Shown: positions 7,096 to 16,519, counted from the stretch's first letter. The stretch: 64,000 bases of DNA from Acidobacteriota bacterium (GCA_016213675.1 JACQZW010000024.1:1-64000), one strand, 5' to 3'. Notes: generated from the letters alone by a model not told the origin. Made by a program: numbers and translations.

Positions 7096-9755
7096 ACACC
7101 AGGGATCACGACAGGAAGGACATCCTCGATCGGGCGACCGAGGAGCTGCGCGGCAGCGAGCCGCCGGAGACCGAGATCGAGGCGAGCGCCGGCCGCGTGT
7201 GGCACCGGCTTGCCGCGCCCGCCGAGGTGGCGGCCGACCCGGGCGTCGTCCGCGACTGCGCCGGGTTCGTCGCGATGATCGACGCCTACCGCCAGGGCAC
7301 GCTGCCGGCGGCACGGCGCGAGCTGTTCGAGGACCACACCCGCACCTGCGTCGAGTGCCGGCGCGCCCTGTGGGCGTCGCACTCGACCCGCCCAGCGGCG
7401 ATCCGGCCCGCGGTCTCGGCCTGGTCGGGCCGGCGGCGCTGGGCGCTGGCCGCCGCGGCGGTGCTGGTTGCCGCCGTCGGCGTCAAGCTCGGCGTCCTGG
7501 ACCGTGTCCTGGCGCCGGCGGCGAACGCCACGGCGGTCGCCGAGCGGGTCGACGGCAGCCTGTTCCGGGTCGCCGACGGGCGGCTCGTGCCGGTCGCCGC
7601 GGCCGAGAAGGTGGCCGCCTCCGAGGTCGTTCGGACCGGCCGCGGTACCCGCGCGGTGCTGCGCCTGGCCGACGGCTCGCGCGTCGAGATGAACGAGCAC
7701 TCCGAGCTCGCCGTCGAGCCGCGCCGTGACGGCGCGGCGGTCGCGCTCCACCGCGGCGACGTCATCGTCGAGGCGGCGCAGCAGGCCGCCGGGCGGCATC
7801 TCTACGTCGACGCCCCCGACTGCGAGGTCAGCGTCAAGGGCACGGTCTTCACGGTCAGCCACGGTCCGAAGGGCTCTCGCGTCTCCGTGCTCGAGGGCGA
7901 GGTGTGGGTCGAGCAGGGCGACGCGGTGACCAAGCTCGCTCCCGGCCAGCAGGCCTCGACGCAGGTCAACATCGCGCCGGTGCCGGTCGCCGAGGAGGTG
8001 GCCTGGTCGGGCGATCCCCAGCGCTACGCCGCGCTCCTCCACGAGCTCTCCGAGGTCAGCAAGCAGGTCATGGCGAAGCTGGCCGACGTGCCGTTGCGTT
8101 ACGAGTCGCCCCTCGTGCCGCTGCTCCGCGCCGACACCTTCATCTTCGCGACGGTACCCAACGTCACCCGCGAGCTCGCCGACGCCGGCACCGACCTCGA
8201 GCAGCGCATCCAGGCCAACCCGCAGCTCCGCGCCTGGTTCGACCAGCAGCGGGCGGCCAACCCCAACGCCCCCGACTTCGTCGAGGTCCTGGCCCGCTTC
8301 CGTGAGCTCGGCTCGTTCTGCGGCGACGAGTTCGTCGTCGCCGTCGCCGGGACCACCGAGGGCGGCCATCCCAACGTGGTGTTGCTCACCGAGACCGCCG
8401 ACGAGGCAGGGCTGGTCGCCGCGATCCGCGACAACCTGCAGCGCATGAGCTCGCAGGCCGGCACCGAGATCCCGGTCGTCGTGGTCGACGACCCGGCCGC
8501 CATCCCTGTGCAGCCTGGTCACGCGCTCTACATCCTCGTCGCGGGCGGCCGCGCGGTCGCCACCGACTCCGCCGAGGAGATCGTCCGGCTCGCCGGCGGC
8601 GCGCCGTCCACCTTCACCTCGACACCGTTCCACGCCCAGATCGCCCGCTGCTACCGCGACGGCGTGACCTGGCTGTTCGCCGCCGACGTCGAGCACCTCA
8701 CCCGCCACGACGCGGCCGGGGCGCCCGGCTGCAGCGACGGGCAGATCGCCGAGGAGCTCGGCCTCCGCGACGTCCAGTACGTGATCTTCGAGCACAAGCG
8801 GATCGCCGAGCAGAGCCAGCTCCGCGGCGTCGTGGCGTTCTCTCGCGACCGTCGCGGCGTCCCGGCGTGGCTCGGCGCGCCGGCCCCGATGGGCGCGCTC
8901 GAGTTCGTCTCGCCCAACGCCTACGCCGTCGGTTGCATCCTGTCCAAGGAGCCGGGGCGGATCGCCGACGAGTTCCTCGCCGCACTGCGCACCCACGACC
9001 CCGAGGGGTTCGGCAAGCTCACCCAGTTCGAGAGCGAGCACGGCTTCTCGGTCCGCGACGATCTGGCGGCCCCGCTGGGCGGCGAGTTCCTCGTCGCCGT
9101 CGACGGGCCGGTGCTGCCCACGCCGGCGTGGAAGCTCGTCGTCCTCGTCGAGGATCCCGCCCGGCTGCAGCAGGCGATCGCCAAGCTCGTTGCCGAGGCG
9201 AACGTCCACCTCGCCGCCGCGGGCAAGCCGACGCTGGCGATCACGACCTCCGAGGAGGGTGGCGCGACGTTCACCACCCTCGCCTCGTCGGACGGCGTCG
9301 CGCGGCTCCACTGGACGTTCTGGGACGGCTACATGGTCGCCGCCGCCGACCGCGTCCTGATCACCGAGGCGCTGCGGACCAAGCAGTCCGGGTTGTCGCT
9401 GCCGACCACCACCGAGTTCCGCGCGTCGCTGCCCGTCGACGGGGCCCAGCAGTACTCGGCGCTCGGCTTCGTCAACGCCGCCAGGCTCGGCTCGGCGATC
9501 GCCTCGGCGATCCCGAACACCGTCGACGCCAACGCCCAGCTCGGGCTCGGCGAGCTCAAGAAGCTGCTCGCGGAGTCGTCGACGATGGCGCTGTGCGTCA
9601 CCGGCGAGGACGACCGCATCCTGATCACCAGCACCGGGATCGATCTGCTCAACCCCGGACGGATCCTGGAGCGCCTGGCGAACATGCAGTTGTCGTCCCC
9701 GCACGGTCCGGCGGCGACGGCGAGCGAGCCGTCGCCGAAGGGCGCGGAGATCTAG
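7092..9755 (+). CDS. Zinc-finger/FecR-domain membrane protein, putative anti-sigma factor
   Basis: An 887-residue protein overlapping the ECF sigma gene by 4 nt. The cytoplasmic N-terminus has an anti-sigma-type zinc finger (His82, Cys86, Cys89 in DHTRTCVECR). A single TM helix lies at about 117-136. A FecR domain (about 148-285) follows, with GDVIVEA, VSVKGTVFTV and VSVLEGEVWVEQG segments. About 600 residues of periplasmic sequence follow, with repeated weakly similar alpha/beta blocks (PLLRADTFIFATVP; GEFLVAVDGPVLP; YSALGFVNAARLG) resembling DUF3352-type domains. Most FecR proteins end after the FecR domain, so the long C-terminal part is unusual. It probably transduces an envelope signal to the sigma factor. 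Confidence 0.85.
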   Translation: MNTRDHDRKDILDRATEELRGSEPPETEIEASAGRVWHRLAAPAEVAADPGVVRDCAGFVAMIDAYRQGTLPAARRELFEDHTRTCVECRRALWASHSTRPAAIRPAVSAWSGRRRWALAAAAVLVAAVGVKLGVLDRVLAPAANATAVAERVDGSLFRVADGRLVPVAAAEKVAASEVVRTGRGTRAVLRLADGSRVEMNEHSELAVEPRRDGAAVALHRGDVIVEAAQQAAGRHLYVDAPDCEVSVKGTVFTVSHGPKGSRVSVLEGEVWVEQGDAVTKLAPGQQASTQVNIAPVPVAEEVAWSGDPQRYAALLHELSEVSKQVMAKLADVPLRYESPLVPLLRADTFIFATVPNVTRELADAGTDLEQRIQANPQLRAWFDQQRAANPNAPDFVEVLARFRELGSFCGDEFVVAVAGTTEGGHPNVVLLTETADEAGLVAAIRDNLQRMSSQAGTEIPVVVVDDPAAIPVQPGHALYILVAGGRAVATDSAEEIVRLAGGAPSTFTSTPFHAQIARCYRDGVTWLFAADVEHLTRHDAAGAPGCSDGQIAEELGLRDVQYVIFEHKRIAEQSQLRGVVAFSRDRRGVPAWLGAPAPMGALEFVSPNAYAVGCILSKEPGRIADEFLAALRTHDPEGFGKLTQFESEHGFSVRDDLAAPLGGEFLVAVDGPVLPTPAWKLVVLVEDPARLQQAIAKLVAEANVHLAAAGKPTLAITTSEEGGATFTTLASSDGVARLHWTFWDGYMVAAADRVLITEALRTKQSGLSLPTTTEFRASLPVDGAQQYSALGFVNAARLGSAIASAIPNTVDANAQLGLGELKKLLAESSTMALCVTGEDDRILITSTGIDLLNPGRILERLANMQLSSPHGPAATASEPSPKGAEI

Positions 9756-9776
9756 CAGCGTGTCGAACGTTTCCAC

Positions 9777-9807
9777 CTCACGGGCGGCCCTCGCGGCCGC
9801 CCGTGAG
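9777..9807 (+). terminator. GC-rich hairpin downstream of FecR gene
   Basis: Perfect 13-bp inverted repeat (CTCACGGGCGGCC, loop CTCGC, GGCCGCCCGTGAG) starting 21 nt after the stop. There is no U-run, so it is a likely but unproven terminator. The DNA after it up to 10037 holds further GGCCGG palindromes and no gene. Confidence 0.5.
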
Positions 9808-10037
9808 GCGAGGGGACAGGGGAAAGACCCCCACCCCGCCGAAGGAACGTAGCGGCCGCCCGCCGGGCGGCCGGTCTTCCGTGGCACCTGCTGGTCCGAC
9901 CAGGGCCGGCCGGGGGCCGGCCGGCGGCCGGCCGCTACGAACGACGGGACCTGGAACAGAAGCCTGAACAAAAGTGGCCCGCCGTACGTCTACTGCAGTG
10001 GGACAGACACGATGACCGAGACGACCAGGACGAGGGC

Positions 10038-11015
10038 ATGAACGACCCGACCGCGACCCACGACAGCCCGGCGACGACCCGCACGCCGCTGATGGAGCTC
10101 GACGACCTCCAGGTGACCTTCGGCAGGCGGGTCATCCTCAAGGGCCTGACGGCGACGCTGAGCGGCGCCTCGGTGGGCCTGCTCGGACCGAACGGCGCCG
10201 GCAAGACCACGCTGCTCCACACCCTCCTCGGCTTCCACCCGGCGTCCCGCGGCCGGGCCCGCGTCCTCGGGCTCGACGTCGCCCGCCAGGTCGTCGCGAT
10301 CCGCGCCTGCACCGGCTACATGCCCGAGAACGACGCCTTCGTGGCGGGGACCAGTGCGGTCCGGCTGACCACGATGCTCGGCGAGCTGGCCGGTCTCGGA
10401 TACCGGGCCGCCCTCGAGCGCGCCCACGAGGCGCTGACCTGGGCCGGCCTCGGCGAGGCGCGCTACCGGCCGATCGGCACCTACTCGCTCGGCATGCGGC
10501 AGATGACCAAGCTGGCGCAGGCCGTGGTCGCGGGGCCGAAGCTGCTCATCCTCGACGAGCCGACCAACGGCATGGACCCGCCGGTGCGGCAGCGCATGAT
10601 CAACCTGATCAAGGAGGTCCGCGACTCCGGCGCGACCCGGATCATCCTCTCCTCGCACCTGCTCAAGGACGTCGAGGAGTGCTGCGACGAGGCGATCATC
10701 CTCAAGGACGGCGAGGTGGCGTCGACCTGCAACCTCGAGGCCGAGCGCCGCACCAACAAGAAGTTCCTCGAGCTCGAGGTGGAGGGCGACAGCGAGCCGC
10801 TCGTCGCCATGGCGCGGGAGCGCGGCTGCGAGTGCGCGACGAGCGCCGGGGGGCGGTTGAAGATGATCCTCCCGGAGGGCGTCGAGATCCGCGACCTCTA
10901 CGTCGTGGCCGCCCGCCACGACATCCAGATCCGGCGGCTCTCCTCGAAACGCGACTCGCTCCAGGAGATCTTCCTCAAGGCGATGGAGGCCGGCAATGGC
11001 CGTCTACCGGCGTAG
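10038..11015 (+). CDS. ABC transporter ATP-binding protein (first of two)
   Basis: A 325-residue ATPase of the CcmA/NatA type used by ABC-2 transporters. Walker A GPNGAGKTT lies at 50-58, a signature YSLGMRQM at about 154, Walker B LLILDEPTNGMDP shortly after, and a switch histidine in SSHLLKD. The last ~90 residues form the C-terminal extension common in this subfamily. The permease start lies 20 nt inside this gene, so the four genes 10038-13642 form one tightly coupled operon with the order ATPase, permease, ATPase, permease. The cargo is not indicated; exporter function is the family norm. Confidence 0.92.
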   Translation: MNDPTATHDSPATTRTPLMELDDLQVTFGRRVILKGLTATLSGASVGLLGPNGAGKTTLLHTLLGFHPASRGRARVLGLDVARQVVAIRACTGYMPENDAFVAGTSAVRLTTMLGELAGLGYRAALERAHEALTWAGLGEARYRPIGTYSLGMRQMTKLAQAVVAGPKLLILDEPTNGMDPPVRQRMINLIKEVRDSGATRIILSSHLLKDVEECCDEAIILKDGEVASTCNLEAERRTNKKFLELEVEGDSEPLVAMARERGCECATSAGGRLKMILPEGVEIRDLYVVAARHDIQIRRLSSKRDSLQEIFLKAMEAGNGRLPA

Positions 11016-11862
11016 GTACCAGGCGTTCGACGGCGGCCTCGCGTCGCGCGGGGCGCGGGCGCTGGTCTTCACCCGCTACGCCTTCCGCGAGCTGCTCGCC
11101 TCGCGCCTGTTCGTCCTCTTCTTCGCGATGTGCTTCGCCGCGCCGCTGGTCGGCGCCGCCATCATCTACCTGCGCTTCAACCCGCTCGGCCTGAAAGCGC
11201 TGCAGACCACCGTCAACCAGCTCATTCCGATCGACGGCAACTTCTTCCTGCGCTTCCTGATCATCCAGACGAGCCTCGGCTCGTTCCTGGCGGCGATCAT
11301 CGGGCCGGGGCTGGTCGCCCCCGACCTCGCCAACAACGCACTGCCGCTCTACCTGTCGCGACCGGTGGGGCGTTCCGACTACATCGCCGGCAAGCTGGCG
11401 GTGCTCGTCGGCGTGATGTCGATCCTGACCTGGATCCCGATCATGCTGCTGTTCGCGCTGCAGAGCGGGCTCGCCGGCTGGTCGTGGTTCGCCGCCAACC
11501 TGCGCATCGCGGTCGGCATCATGAGCTGCTCGGCGCTGTGGATCGCGGTGGTCTCGCTGCTCACCCTGGCGGTCGCGGCCTGGGTGCGCTGGCGGCCGAT
11601 CGCGACGCTGTCGGTGTTCGGCTACTTCTTCGTGTCGGCGGCGATCGGGACGCTGATCAACGAGACGCTCGACGCCACCTGGGGCGGCGTGTTCAACCTG
11701 GCGAAGCTGATGCGCTTCCTGTGGACCGACTTCTTCGCCATCCCGCAGTTGGAGGACGCCCTGCCGACCGGCGTCTCGCTCGCCGCCATCGCCGTCACCT
11801 GCCTGGTCTTCCTCGCCATGCTGGTGCGCCGTGTGCGGGCCTACGAGGTGGTGCGCTCGTGA
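10996..11862 (+). CDS. ABC-2 type transporter permease (first of two)
   Basis: A 288-residue integral membrane protein with about six hydrophobic helices (for example LFVLFFAMCFAAPLVGAAII, IMLLFALQSGLAGWSWF, LATLSVFGYFFVSAAIGTLI). A PLYLSRPVGRSDYIAGKL segment is the family coupling region. It overlaps the preceding ATPase gene by 20 nt and the next ATPase gene by 4 nt (GTGA). It should pair with one or both ATPases as an efflux or export channel. The substrate is unknown. Confidence 0.88.
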   Translation: MAVYRRRYQAFDGGLASRGARALVFTRYAFRELLASRLFVLFFAMCFAAPLVGAAIIYLRFNPLGLKALQTTVNQLIPIDGNFFLRFLIIQTSLGSFLAAIIGPGLVAPDLANNALPLYLSRPVGRSDYIAGKLAVLVGVMSILTWIPIMLLFALQSGLAGWSWFAANLRIAVGIMSCSALWIAVVSLLTLAVAAWVRWRPIATLSVFGYFFVSAAIGTLINETLDATWGGVFNLAKLMRFLWTDFFAIPQLEDALPTGVSLAAIAVTCLVFLAMLVRRVRAYEVVRS

Positions 11863-12806
11863 CCGCCGACCTTGCCATCCGGCTCACCGAGGTCTCGAAG
11901 TTCTACGGCGAGGTGCTCGGCGTCAACCGCGTCAGCATGACGATCGGCAAGGGCATCACCAGCCTGGTCGGGCCGAACGGCGCCGGCAAGACGACGCTGT
12001 TGAACCTGGTCACCGGGCTGGTCCGGCCGACCCAGGGCCACATCGCGATCGGCGACATCCCGATCACCGACTCCGAGGTCATCTTCCGGCTCGTCGGCTA
12101 CTGCACCCAGTACGACGCCTTCCCGCGCGGCCTCACCGGCCTCGAGTTCGTCCGCGGCTACCTCACCGTCCACGGCATGACCCGGGCCCGGGCCCACGAG
12201 CTCGCCGTCGCGGCGCTGTCCGCCGTCGGCCTGCTCGACGCCGCCGACCGCAAGGTCGCCGCCTACAGCAAGGGCATGCGGCAGCGCGTCAAGCTCGCCC
12301 AGGCGATGGCCCACTCGCCCGAGGTGCTGGTCCTCGACGAGCCGCTCAACGGCCTCGACCCGATGGCCCGCGCCGAGGTCATCGAGCTGCTCCGGGCGAT
12401 GGCGGCGGCCGGCAAGATCGTCCTCATCTCCAGCCACATCCTCCACGAGGTGGACGTCATCTCGGACAGCGTGATCCTGATGAACCACGGCTACGTCGTC
12501 GCCGAGGGCGGCATCCACGAGGTCCGCCAGGAGGTCGAGGAGCACCCGTTCCAGGTCCTGGTGCGCTGCGACCAGCCCTCCCGGCTCGCCTCGCGCGCCT
12601 TCGCCCTCGACCACACGGTGGAGGTGAAGATCCACGCCGACGCCCGCGGCCTGCTGGTCTCGACCAAGGACGCCGCCGGCCTGTACCGGCTGGTCAACCG
12701 GCTGGCCGCCGAGGAAGGGCTGGCGATCGAGGCGGTGCAGCCGGCCGACGACGACGTCCAGTCGCTCTACGACTACCTGATCGGCAACGAAGGGGGCCAC
12801 TCGTGA
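11859..12806 (+). CDS. ABC transporter ATP-binding protein (second of two)
   Basis: A 315-residue ATPase with Walker A GPNGAGKTT at 38-46, signature YSKGMRQRVKLAQAM, Walker B VLVLDEPLNGLDP and a SSHILHE switch histidine. The start is a GTG at 11859 overlapping the permease stop as GTGA; the reading frame is open further upstream, but only this start gives a normal N-terminus (MTADLAIRLTEVSKFYG). It is a divergent paralogue of the first ATPase, so the transporter may run on an ATPase heterodimer. Confidence 0.92.
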   Translation: MTADLAIRLTEVSKFYGEVLGVNRVSMTIGKGITSLVGPNGAGKTTLLNLVTGLVRPTQGHIAIGDIPITDSEVIFRLVGYCTQYDAFPRGLTGLEFVRGYLTVHGMTRARAHELAVAALSAVGLLDAADRKVAAYSKGMRQRVKLAQAMAHSPEVLVLDEPLNGLDPMARAEVIELLRAMAAAGKIVLISSHILHEVDVISDSVILMNHGYVVAEGGIHEVRQEVEEHPFQVLVRCDQPSRLASRAFALDHTVEVKIHADARGLLVSTKDAAGLYRLVNRLAAEEGLAIEAVQPADDDVQSLYDYLIGNEGGHS

Positions 12807-13642
12807 CCGCCGTGACCGACCGCGCCGCCTGGGGCCTCCGACTCCGCCAGGTCCTGGCCATCACCCGCCTCGAGCTGCGCAAGTGCTTCCGCGGCCGCCG
12901 GCTCATCGGCATCACCCTGCTCAACCTCGCGCCCGTCGCGATCCTCGCCCTGATCCACTTCGTCCCCGAGGAGATCGCGGCGCGCAAGTTCACGCCGACC
13001 AGGCTCGCCGAGATGTACGCCGTGATGTTCACCATCTACCTGCTGCGGGTGGGTGTCTTCTTCACCTCGGCGGCGCTGTCGATCCAGCTCTTCCGCACGG
13101 AGGTGCTGGAGAAGACCTTCCACTACTACCTGCTCGCCCCGGTGCGCCGCGAGGTCGTGATGGCCGGCAAGTTCGTCGCCGCCTGCATGGCCAGCGCCGT
13201 CATCTGCGGCACCGCGGTGATCGCCTCGTACTTCGTGCTGTTCTCGATGCTCGGCGACGGCTTGGGCAAGTACATGTTCTCGGGTCCGGGGTCCGGGCAT
13301 CTCGTCGCCTACCTCGGCGTGACCGTCCTCGGCTGCGTCGGCTACGGTGCGGTGCTCGCCCTCTTCGACCAGCTCTGGAAGAACCCGATCATCCCCGCGC
13401 TGGTGCTGTTCGGCTGGGAGAGCGTGCTCTTCCTCCTGCCGCCGTTCCTCAAGCTGACCAGCGTGCTCTTCTACCTCGAGTCGCTGCTCCCGTACCGCCC
13501 GCCGGTCGGGCCGCTCGCCATCCTCGCCGACCCGCCGTCGACGATGGTGAGCGTCGTCGGCATGTTCGCCTTCGCGGGCCTGGTCCTGATCCTCGCCGGC
13601 TGGCGGGCCTCCCGCATGGAGATCGTCTACAGCACCGACTGA
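12803..13642 (+). CDS. ABC transporter permease (second of two)
   Basis: A 279-residue membrane protein with about six helices (IGITLLNLAPVAILALIHFV, IYLLRVGVFFTSAALSIQLF, VICGTAVIASYFVLFSML and others) and a TFHYYLLAPVRREVVMAGKF coupling segment. It starts at a GTG overlapping the ATPase stop as GTGA. It is the last gene of the four-gene operon. Divergence from the first permease suggests a heterodimeric membrane part. Confidence 0.88.
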   Translation: MTAVTDRAAWGLRLRQVLAITRLELRKCFRGRRLIGITLLNLAPVAILALIHFVPEEIAARKFTPTRLAEMYAVMFTIYLLRVGVFFTSAALSIQLFRTEVLEKTFHYYLLAPVRREVVMAGKFVAACMASAVICGTAVIASYFVLFSMLGDGLGKYMFSGPGSGHLVAYLGVTVLGCVGYGAVLALFDQLWKNPIIPALVLFGWESVLFLLPPFLKLTSVLFYLESLLPYRPPVGPLAILADPPSTMVSVVGMFAFAGLVLILAGWRASRMEIVYSTD

Positions 13643-14112
13643 CGTCCCCGCGAGCCATTCGCCGCCGCTGGCCGCCTCCTCCCAAGCAACATCATTCGTC
13701 GCCGCCTCGGAGACATGGTCACGAGTGGACTTCTGCTGTGGAGCGCGCCCTCCGGGCGTGCTCGTGGATGACGGTGGGCCGGGAGGAGCACGCGCGGAGC
13801 GCGCGCTCCACAGAAACTCTCCTCGTCTTCACGCCCTTCGTTACCTCCTCGAAGAAGCGGCGACCGGTGTCCTTCCCTTGCGATGTCGCCTCCTCGAGGA
13901 AGTGACCCCCGACCGCGGCAACCGCGTGCCCGGCGTGGAGGGCATTGCCGGCCCGTTGCCGTGCCGTTGTCTCCGCCTTGGGGCTTCATCAGGACTCCCT
14001 CGTGGTTGCGGCCCAGCCTCGACACAGGCGCCGGGAGGTCCGGCGCGGGGCGGCTCCACGGACCATGCCCGGTCGGCAGTGGCCGGCGGGCAGAACGAAA
14101 GGGGAGGAAACC
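13643..14112. other. Non-coding spacer with REP hairpin
   Basis: No gene is seen between the ABC operon and the 5'-nucleotidase. It carries the second REP-like hairpin (13736-13813) and, near 13840-13905, a CTTCCTCGAAGAAG-like fragment related to the composite repeats elsewhere. GGGAGGAAACC before 14113 is the next gene's ribosome binding site. Confidence 0.6.
13736..13813. repeat. REP/MITE-like hairpin, copy 2
   Basis: A 78-bp imperfect palindrome, inverted relative to 6414-6479. It begins CTGTGGAGCGCGCCCTCC and ends GGAGCGCGCGCTCCACAG. Outer arms are almost identical between copies while the central loop differs in length and sequence. Confidence 0.75.
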
Positions 14113-15798
14113 ATGAGGCAGATCCTGAGCACCACGAAGCGCAGCTCGTCTCGTCCTGACCGCGTCGTGCCCGTCTTGCTCGTCGCGCTGCTGGCCTGTG
14201 CCTGCCTGCACGCCGGGATCGCGGGGGCTGCGACGGTGACGGTGCTGTTCGTCAACGACACCCACGCGCACCTCGACGCGGTCGGCCCGCGCGACGCGGC
14301 ACTGACGGGGACGGTCGGCGGGATCGCCCGCGCCGCCACCGTCATCGCCCGGGAGCGGGGGGCCGACCCCGCGGCGCTCGTCCTCCACGCCGGCGACTTC
14401 TTCCAGGGGGACCTCTTCTTCAACGCGTACTTTGGTGTCCCGGAGCTGCGACTGCTGGCGGCCGCCGGCGTCGACGCGATCGCGGTCGGCAACCACGAGT
14501 TCGACCTCGGCCCGGAGGTGCTGGCCGGTGCTCTCAGTGAGGCCTTCCCCAACGCGGAGGTGCCGCTGCTCTCGGCGAACCTGGACCTCTCAGGCTTCCC
14601 GGTCCTCTCGGCGTTCATCAGCCCGTCGATGATCCGTGAGGTGGCGGGCGTGAAGGTCGGGATCTTCGGGATGACGGTGCCCGACGACCCGCTGATGCGT
14701 CCGGATCCCGTGCAGGTCCTCGGCGCGGGCGACCCGGAGGTGCTGCTCGGGCTCGCCGGCGCGGAGGTTTCCGGACTGCGCGCGGCCGGCGCGCAGGTGG
14801 TCATCTGTCTCTCGCATCTCGGCTACGCGTACGACCGGGCGCTCGCCGAGACCGTGCCCGGAGTCGACATCGTCGTCGGCGGGCACGACCATCTCGAGCT
14901 CTCCGAGCCGGTCCAGGTCGACAACCCGTCCGGCGGGACGACGCTGATCGTCAGCGCCGGGTCGCACTACCGGTACGTGGGCCGACTGCGTGTGGATGCA
15001 GGGCCGGATGGCGTACGACTGCTCGACTACGCGCTGCTGCCGCTCGACGCCGGCGTCCCGCCGGCGCCGGAGGTGCAGGCCGTGGTGGAACAACTCAAGT
15101 CCGGGATCGTCGCCCGTTGGGGGGATGTCTACGGTACCGAGGTCGCCAGGGCACGACGCCCCATCGCCAAGGACTGGGACCGGGGCATCTTCCGCGACTC
15201 GCCGATGGGGAACCTGGTGACCGACGCGCTTCGCCTGCGCACCGGTGCCGACATCGCGATCACGGCGAACGGCCTGATCTCCGAGGGACTGCCGGAGGGT
15301 CCGCTGGTCGCGGCCGATGTCTTCCGGACGGTCAGCTACGGCTACGACCTCGAGACCGGGCTGGGCCTGCGCGTGGCGACCTTCGACATCACGGGCGCCG
15401 AGCTGGTGCACGGCCTCGAGGCCACTCTCGCCTTCCTCGGCATCAGTCGTGACTTCTTCCTCGAGGTGTCCGGGATGCGCTTCTCCTACGATCCGGAGGA
15501 GCCGGTCGGGTCGCGGGTCGCGCATTCGTCGGTACGCATCGGCCACGAACGCCTGAGCCTTTCGCGCACCTACTCGGTGGCCGTCAACACCGGCATCGTC
15601 GTCCTGCTGCCCATGCTCGGCGTCGAGGTCTCCAACGTGCAGCTCCTGCCGATCCTCGAGTACGACGCCGTGCTCGACCATGTTCGGACGCTCCGCACGC
15701 TCGACGCCCGTTCGGAAGGCCGCATCCGCGAGCTCGACCGCCTGCCGGGACCCCATCGCGCACGGAAGAGCCTGATCGACCCGGACCCGCTCCCCTGA
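14113..15798 (+). CDS. Secreted 5'-nucleotidase/metallophosphoesterase (UshA family)
   Basis: A 561-residue exported bimetal phosphohydrolase. It has a signal peptide to about residue 40, then the calcineurin-like metal motifs NDTHAHL (48-54), HAGDFFQGD, GNHEFDLG and GGHDHLEL in the expected order, and a C-terminal 5'-nucleotidase domain (NLVTDALR, ITANGLI) for nucleoside binding. It should hydrolyse nucleotides or related phosphoesters in the periplasm or at the cell surface. The start is supported by GGGAGGAAACC. It is a single gene followed by a strong terminator. Confidence 0.92.
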   Translation: MRQILSTTKRSSSRPDRVVPVLLVALLACACLHAGIAGAATVTVLFVNDTHAHLDAVGPRDAALTGTVGGIARAATVIARERGADPAALVLHAGDFFQGDLFFNAYFGVPELRLLAAAGVDAIAVGNHEFDLGPEVLAGALSEAFPNAEVPLLSANLDLSGFPVLSAFISPSMIREVAGVKVGIFGMTVPDDPLMRPDPVQVLGAGDPEVLLGLAGAEVSGLRAAGAQVVICLSHLGYAYDRALAETVPGVDIVVGGHDHLELSEPVQVDNPSGGTTLIVSAGSHYRYVGRLRVDAGPDGVRLLDYALLPLDAGVPPAPEVQAVVEQLKSGIVARWGDVYGTEVARARRPIAKDWDRGIFRDSPMGNLVTDALRLRTGADIAITANGLISEGLPEGPLVAADVFRTVSYGYDLETGLGLRVATFDITGAELVHGLEATLAFLGISRDFFLEVSGMRFSYDPEEPVGSRVAHSSVRIGHERLSLSRTYSVAVNTGIVVLLPMLGVEVSNVQLLPILEYDAVLDHVRTLRTLDARSEGRIRELDRLPGPHRARKSLIDPDPLP

Positions 15799-15824
15799 CT
15801 GAGCGGCCTTGACCGTTTAGCCGG

Positions 15825-15862
15825 GACCGGGCGGCGTCGCCGCCCGGTCGTTTGTGTGTTGT
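15825..15862 (+). terminator. Intrinsic terminator after 5'-nucleotidase
   Basis: Perfect 11-bp stem (GACCGGGCGGC, loop GTC, GCCGCCCGGTC) followed by a T-rich GTTTGTGTGTTGTTG tract, 26 nt beyond the stop codon. Confidence 0.8.
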
Positions 15863-15988
15863 TGCCGCAACGTTACCGGCGTGTTGTCGCCCCGTCGCCG
15901 ATCCGTCAGGTCTCGAAGGGGGATCAGACCCAGGCTGTCACCGAGCAGCGCCCGCACGGGGCGGGCGTCACACGAAAGGGGGCAGAAC

Positions 15989-16519
15989 ATGAAACCGTGG
16001 GAGTCGAGGGCAGTCATCAGGGCGACTGCTGCGGTGGTCCTTGCCGTGCCGCTGGCGGCGTGCCTGACGACCTCGTTCAGCGAGTCGTTGCGTCCCGTCG
16101 GCGCCGGACCGGAGGGCGTCGTGAGCGTCAGTGTCTTCGACTCGGCACGGGACATAAGGCGAGGCGCGCTGACGGAGCGGCACGTGCACAGCGAGCTGTA
16201 CCGCCGCGAGGCTGCAAGCGACCGACCGGTATGCGCGTCGGACCAGCCGGATTGGCAGCGGACCGGCCTCGAGCCGGGGACCTATCGCCTGCGCGTCGTC
16301 AGCGGTGGGGCCGAGGATGGGCGGGGCAGCCGGACGAAGGACGAGGTGTTTCAGGTGCATGCCTTCCGCGAGGTGCGCTTCGAGGTGGTGTTGCGACACG
16401 GCGCGGAAGTAGCGCACGACGCCGCGCTGGCCATCGCGCTCCTGGTGGCTGTCTCGGCCTCCGGTGGCGTGGTGGACCTGCCCGCCAACCGGGACGTCGG
16501 GGTGGGGTGGGTGCCATGA
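15989..16519 (+). CDS. Putative lipoprotein, paralogue of the one at 19420
   Basis: A 176-residue exported protein with a lipobox-like AVPLAAC ending at Cys25. The middle matches the lipoprotein at 19420-19953 in order: G.V.V.VFD.A, then ..V.ELYR.EA, then LEPGTYRLRV (DLAPGRYRLHV in the paralogue), an acidic stretch and a C-terminal hydrophobic helix (ALAIALLVAVSAS). The family is unknown to me. The LxPGxYRLxV segment suggests a small beta-sandwich. AAAGGGGGC precedes the ATG. The stop overlaps the next small gene by 4 nt. Confidence 0.75.
   Translation: MKPWESRAVIRATAAVVLAVPLAACLTTSFSESLRPVGAGPEGVVSVSVFDSARDIRRGALTERHVHSELYRREAASDRPVCASDQPDWQRTGLEPGTYRLRVVSGGAEDGRGSRTKDEVFQVHAFREVRFEVVLRHGAEVAHDAALAIALLVAVSASGGVVDLPANRDVGVGWVP

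Noticed and set aside
6447-9971. A 1174-codon minus-strand open frame across the sigma/FecR genes
   Set aside because: It has no recognisable domain and the composition of an antisense shadow; the plus-strand genes have sigma, zinc-finger and FecR motifs.
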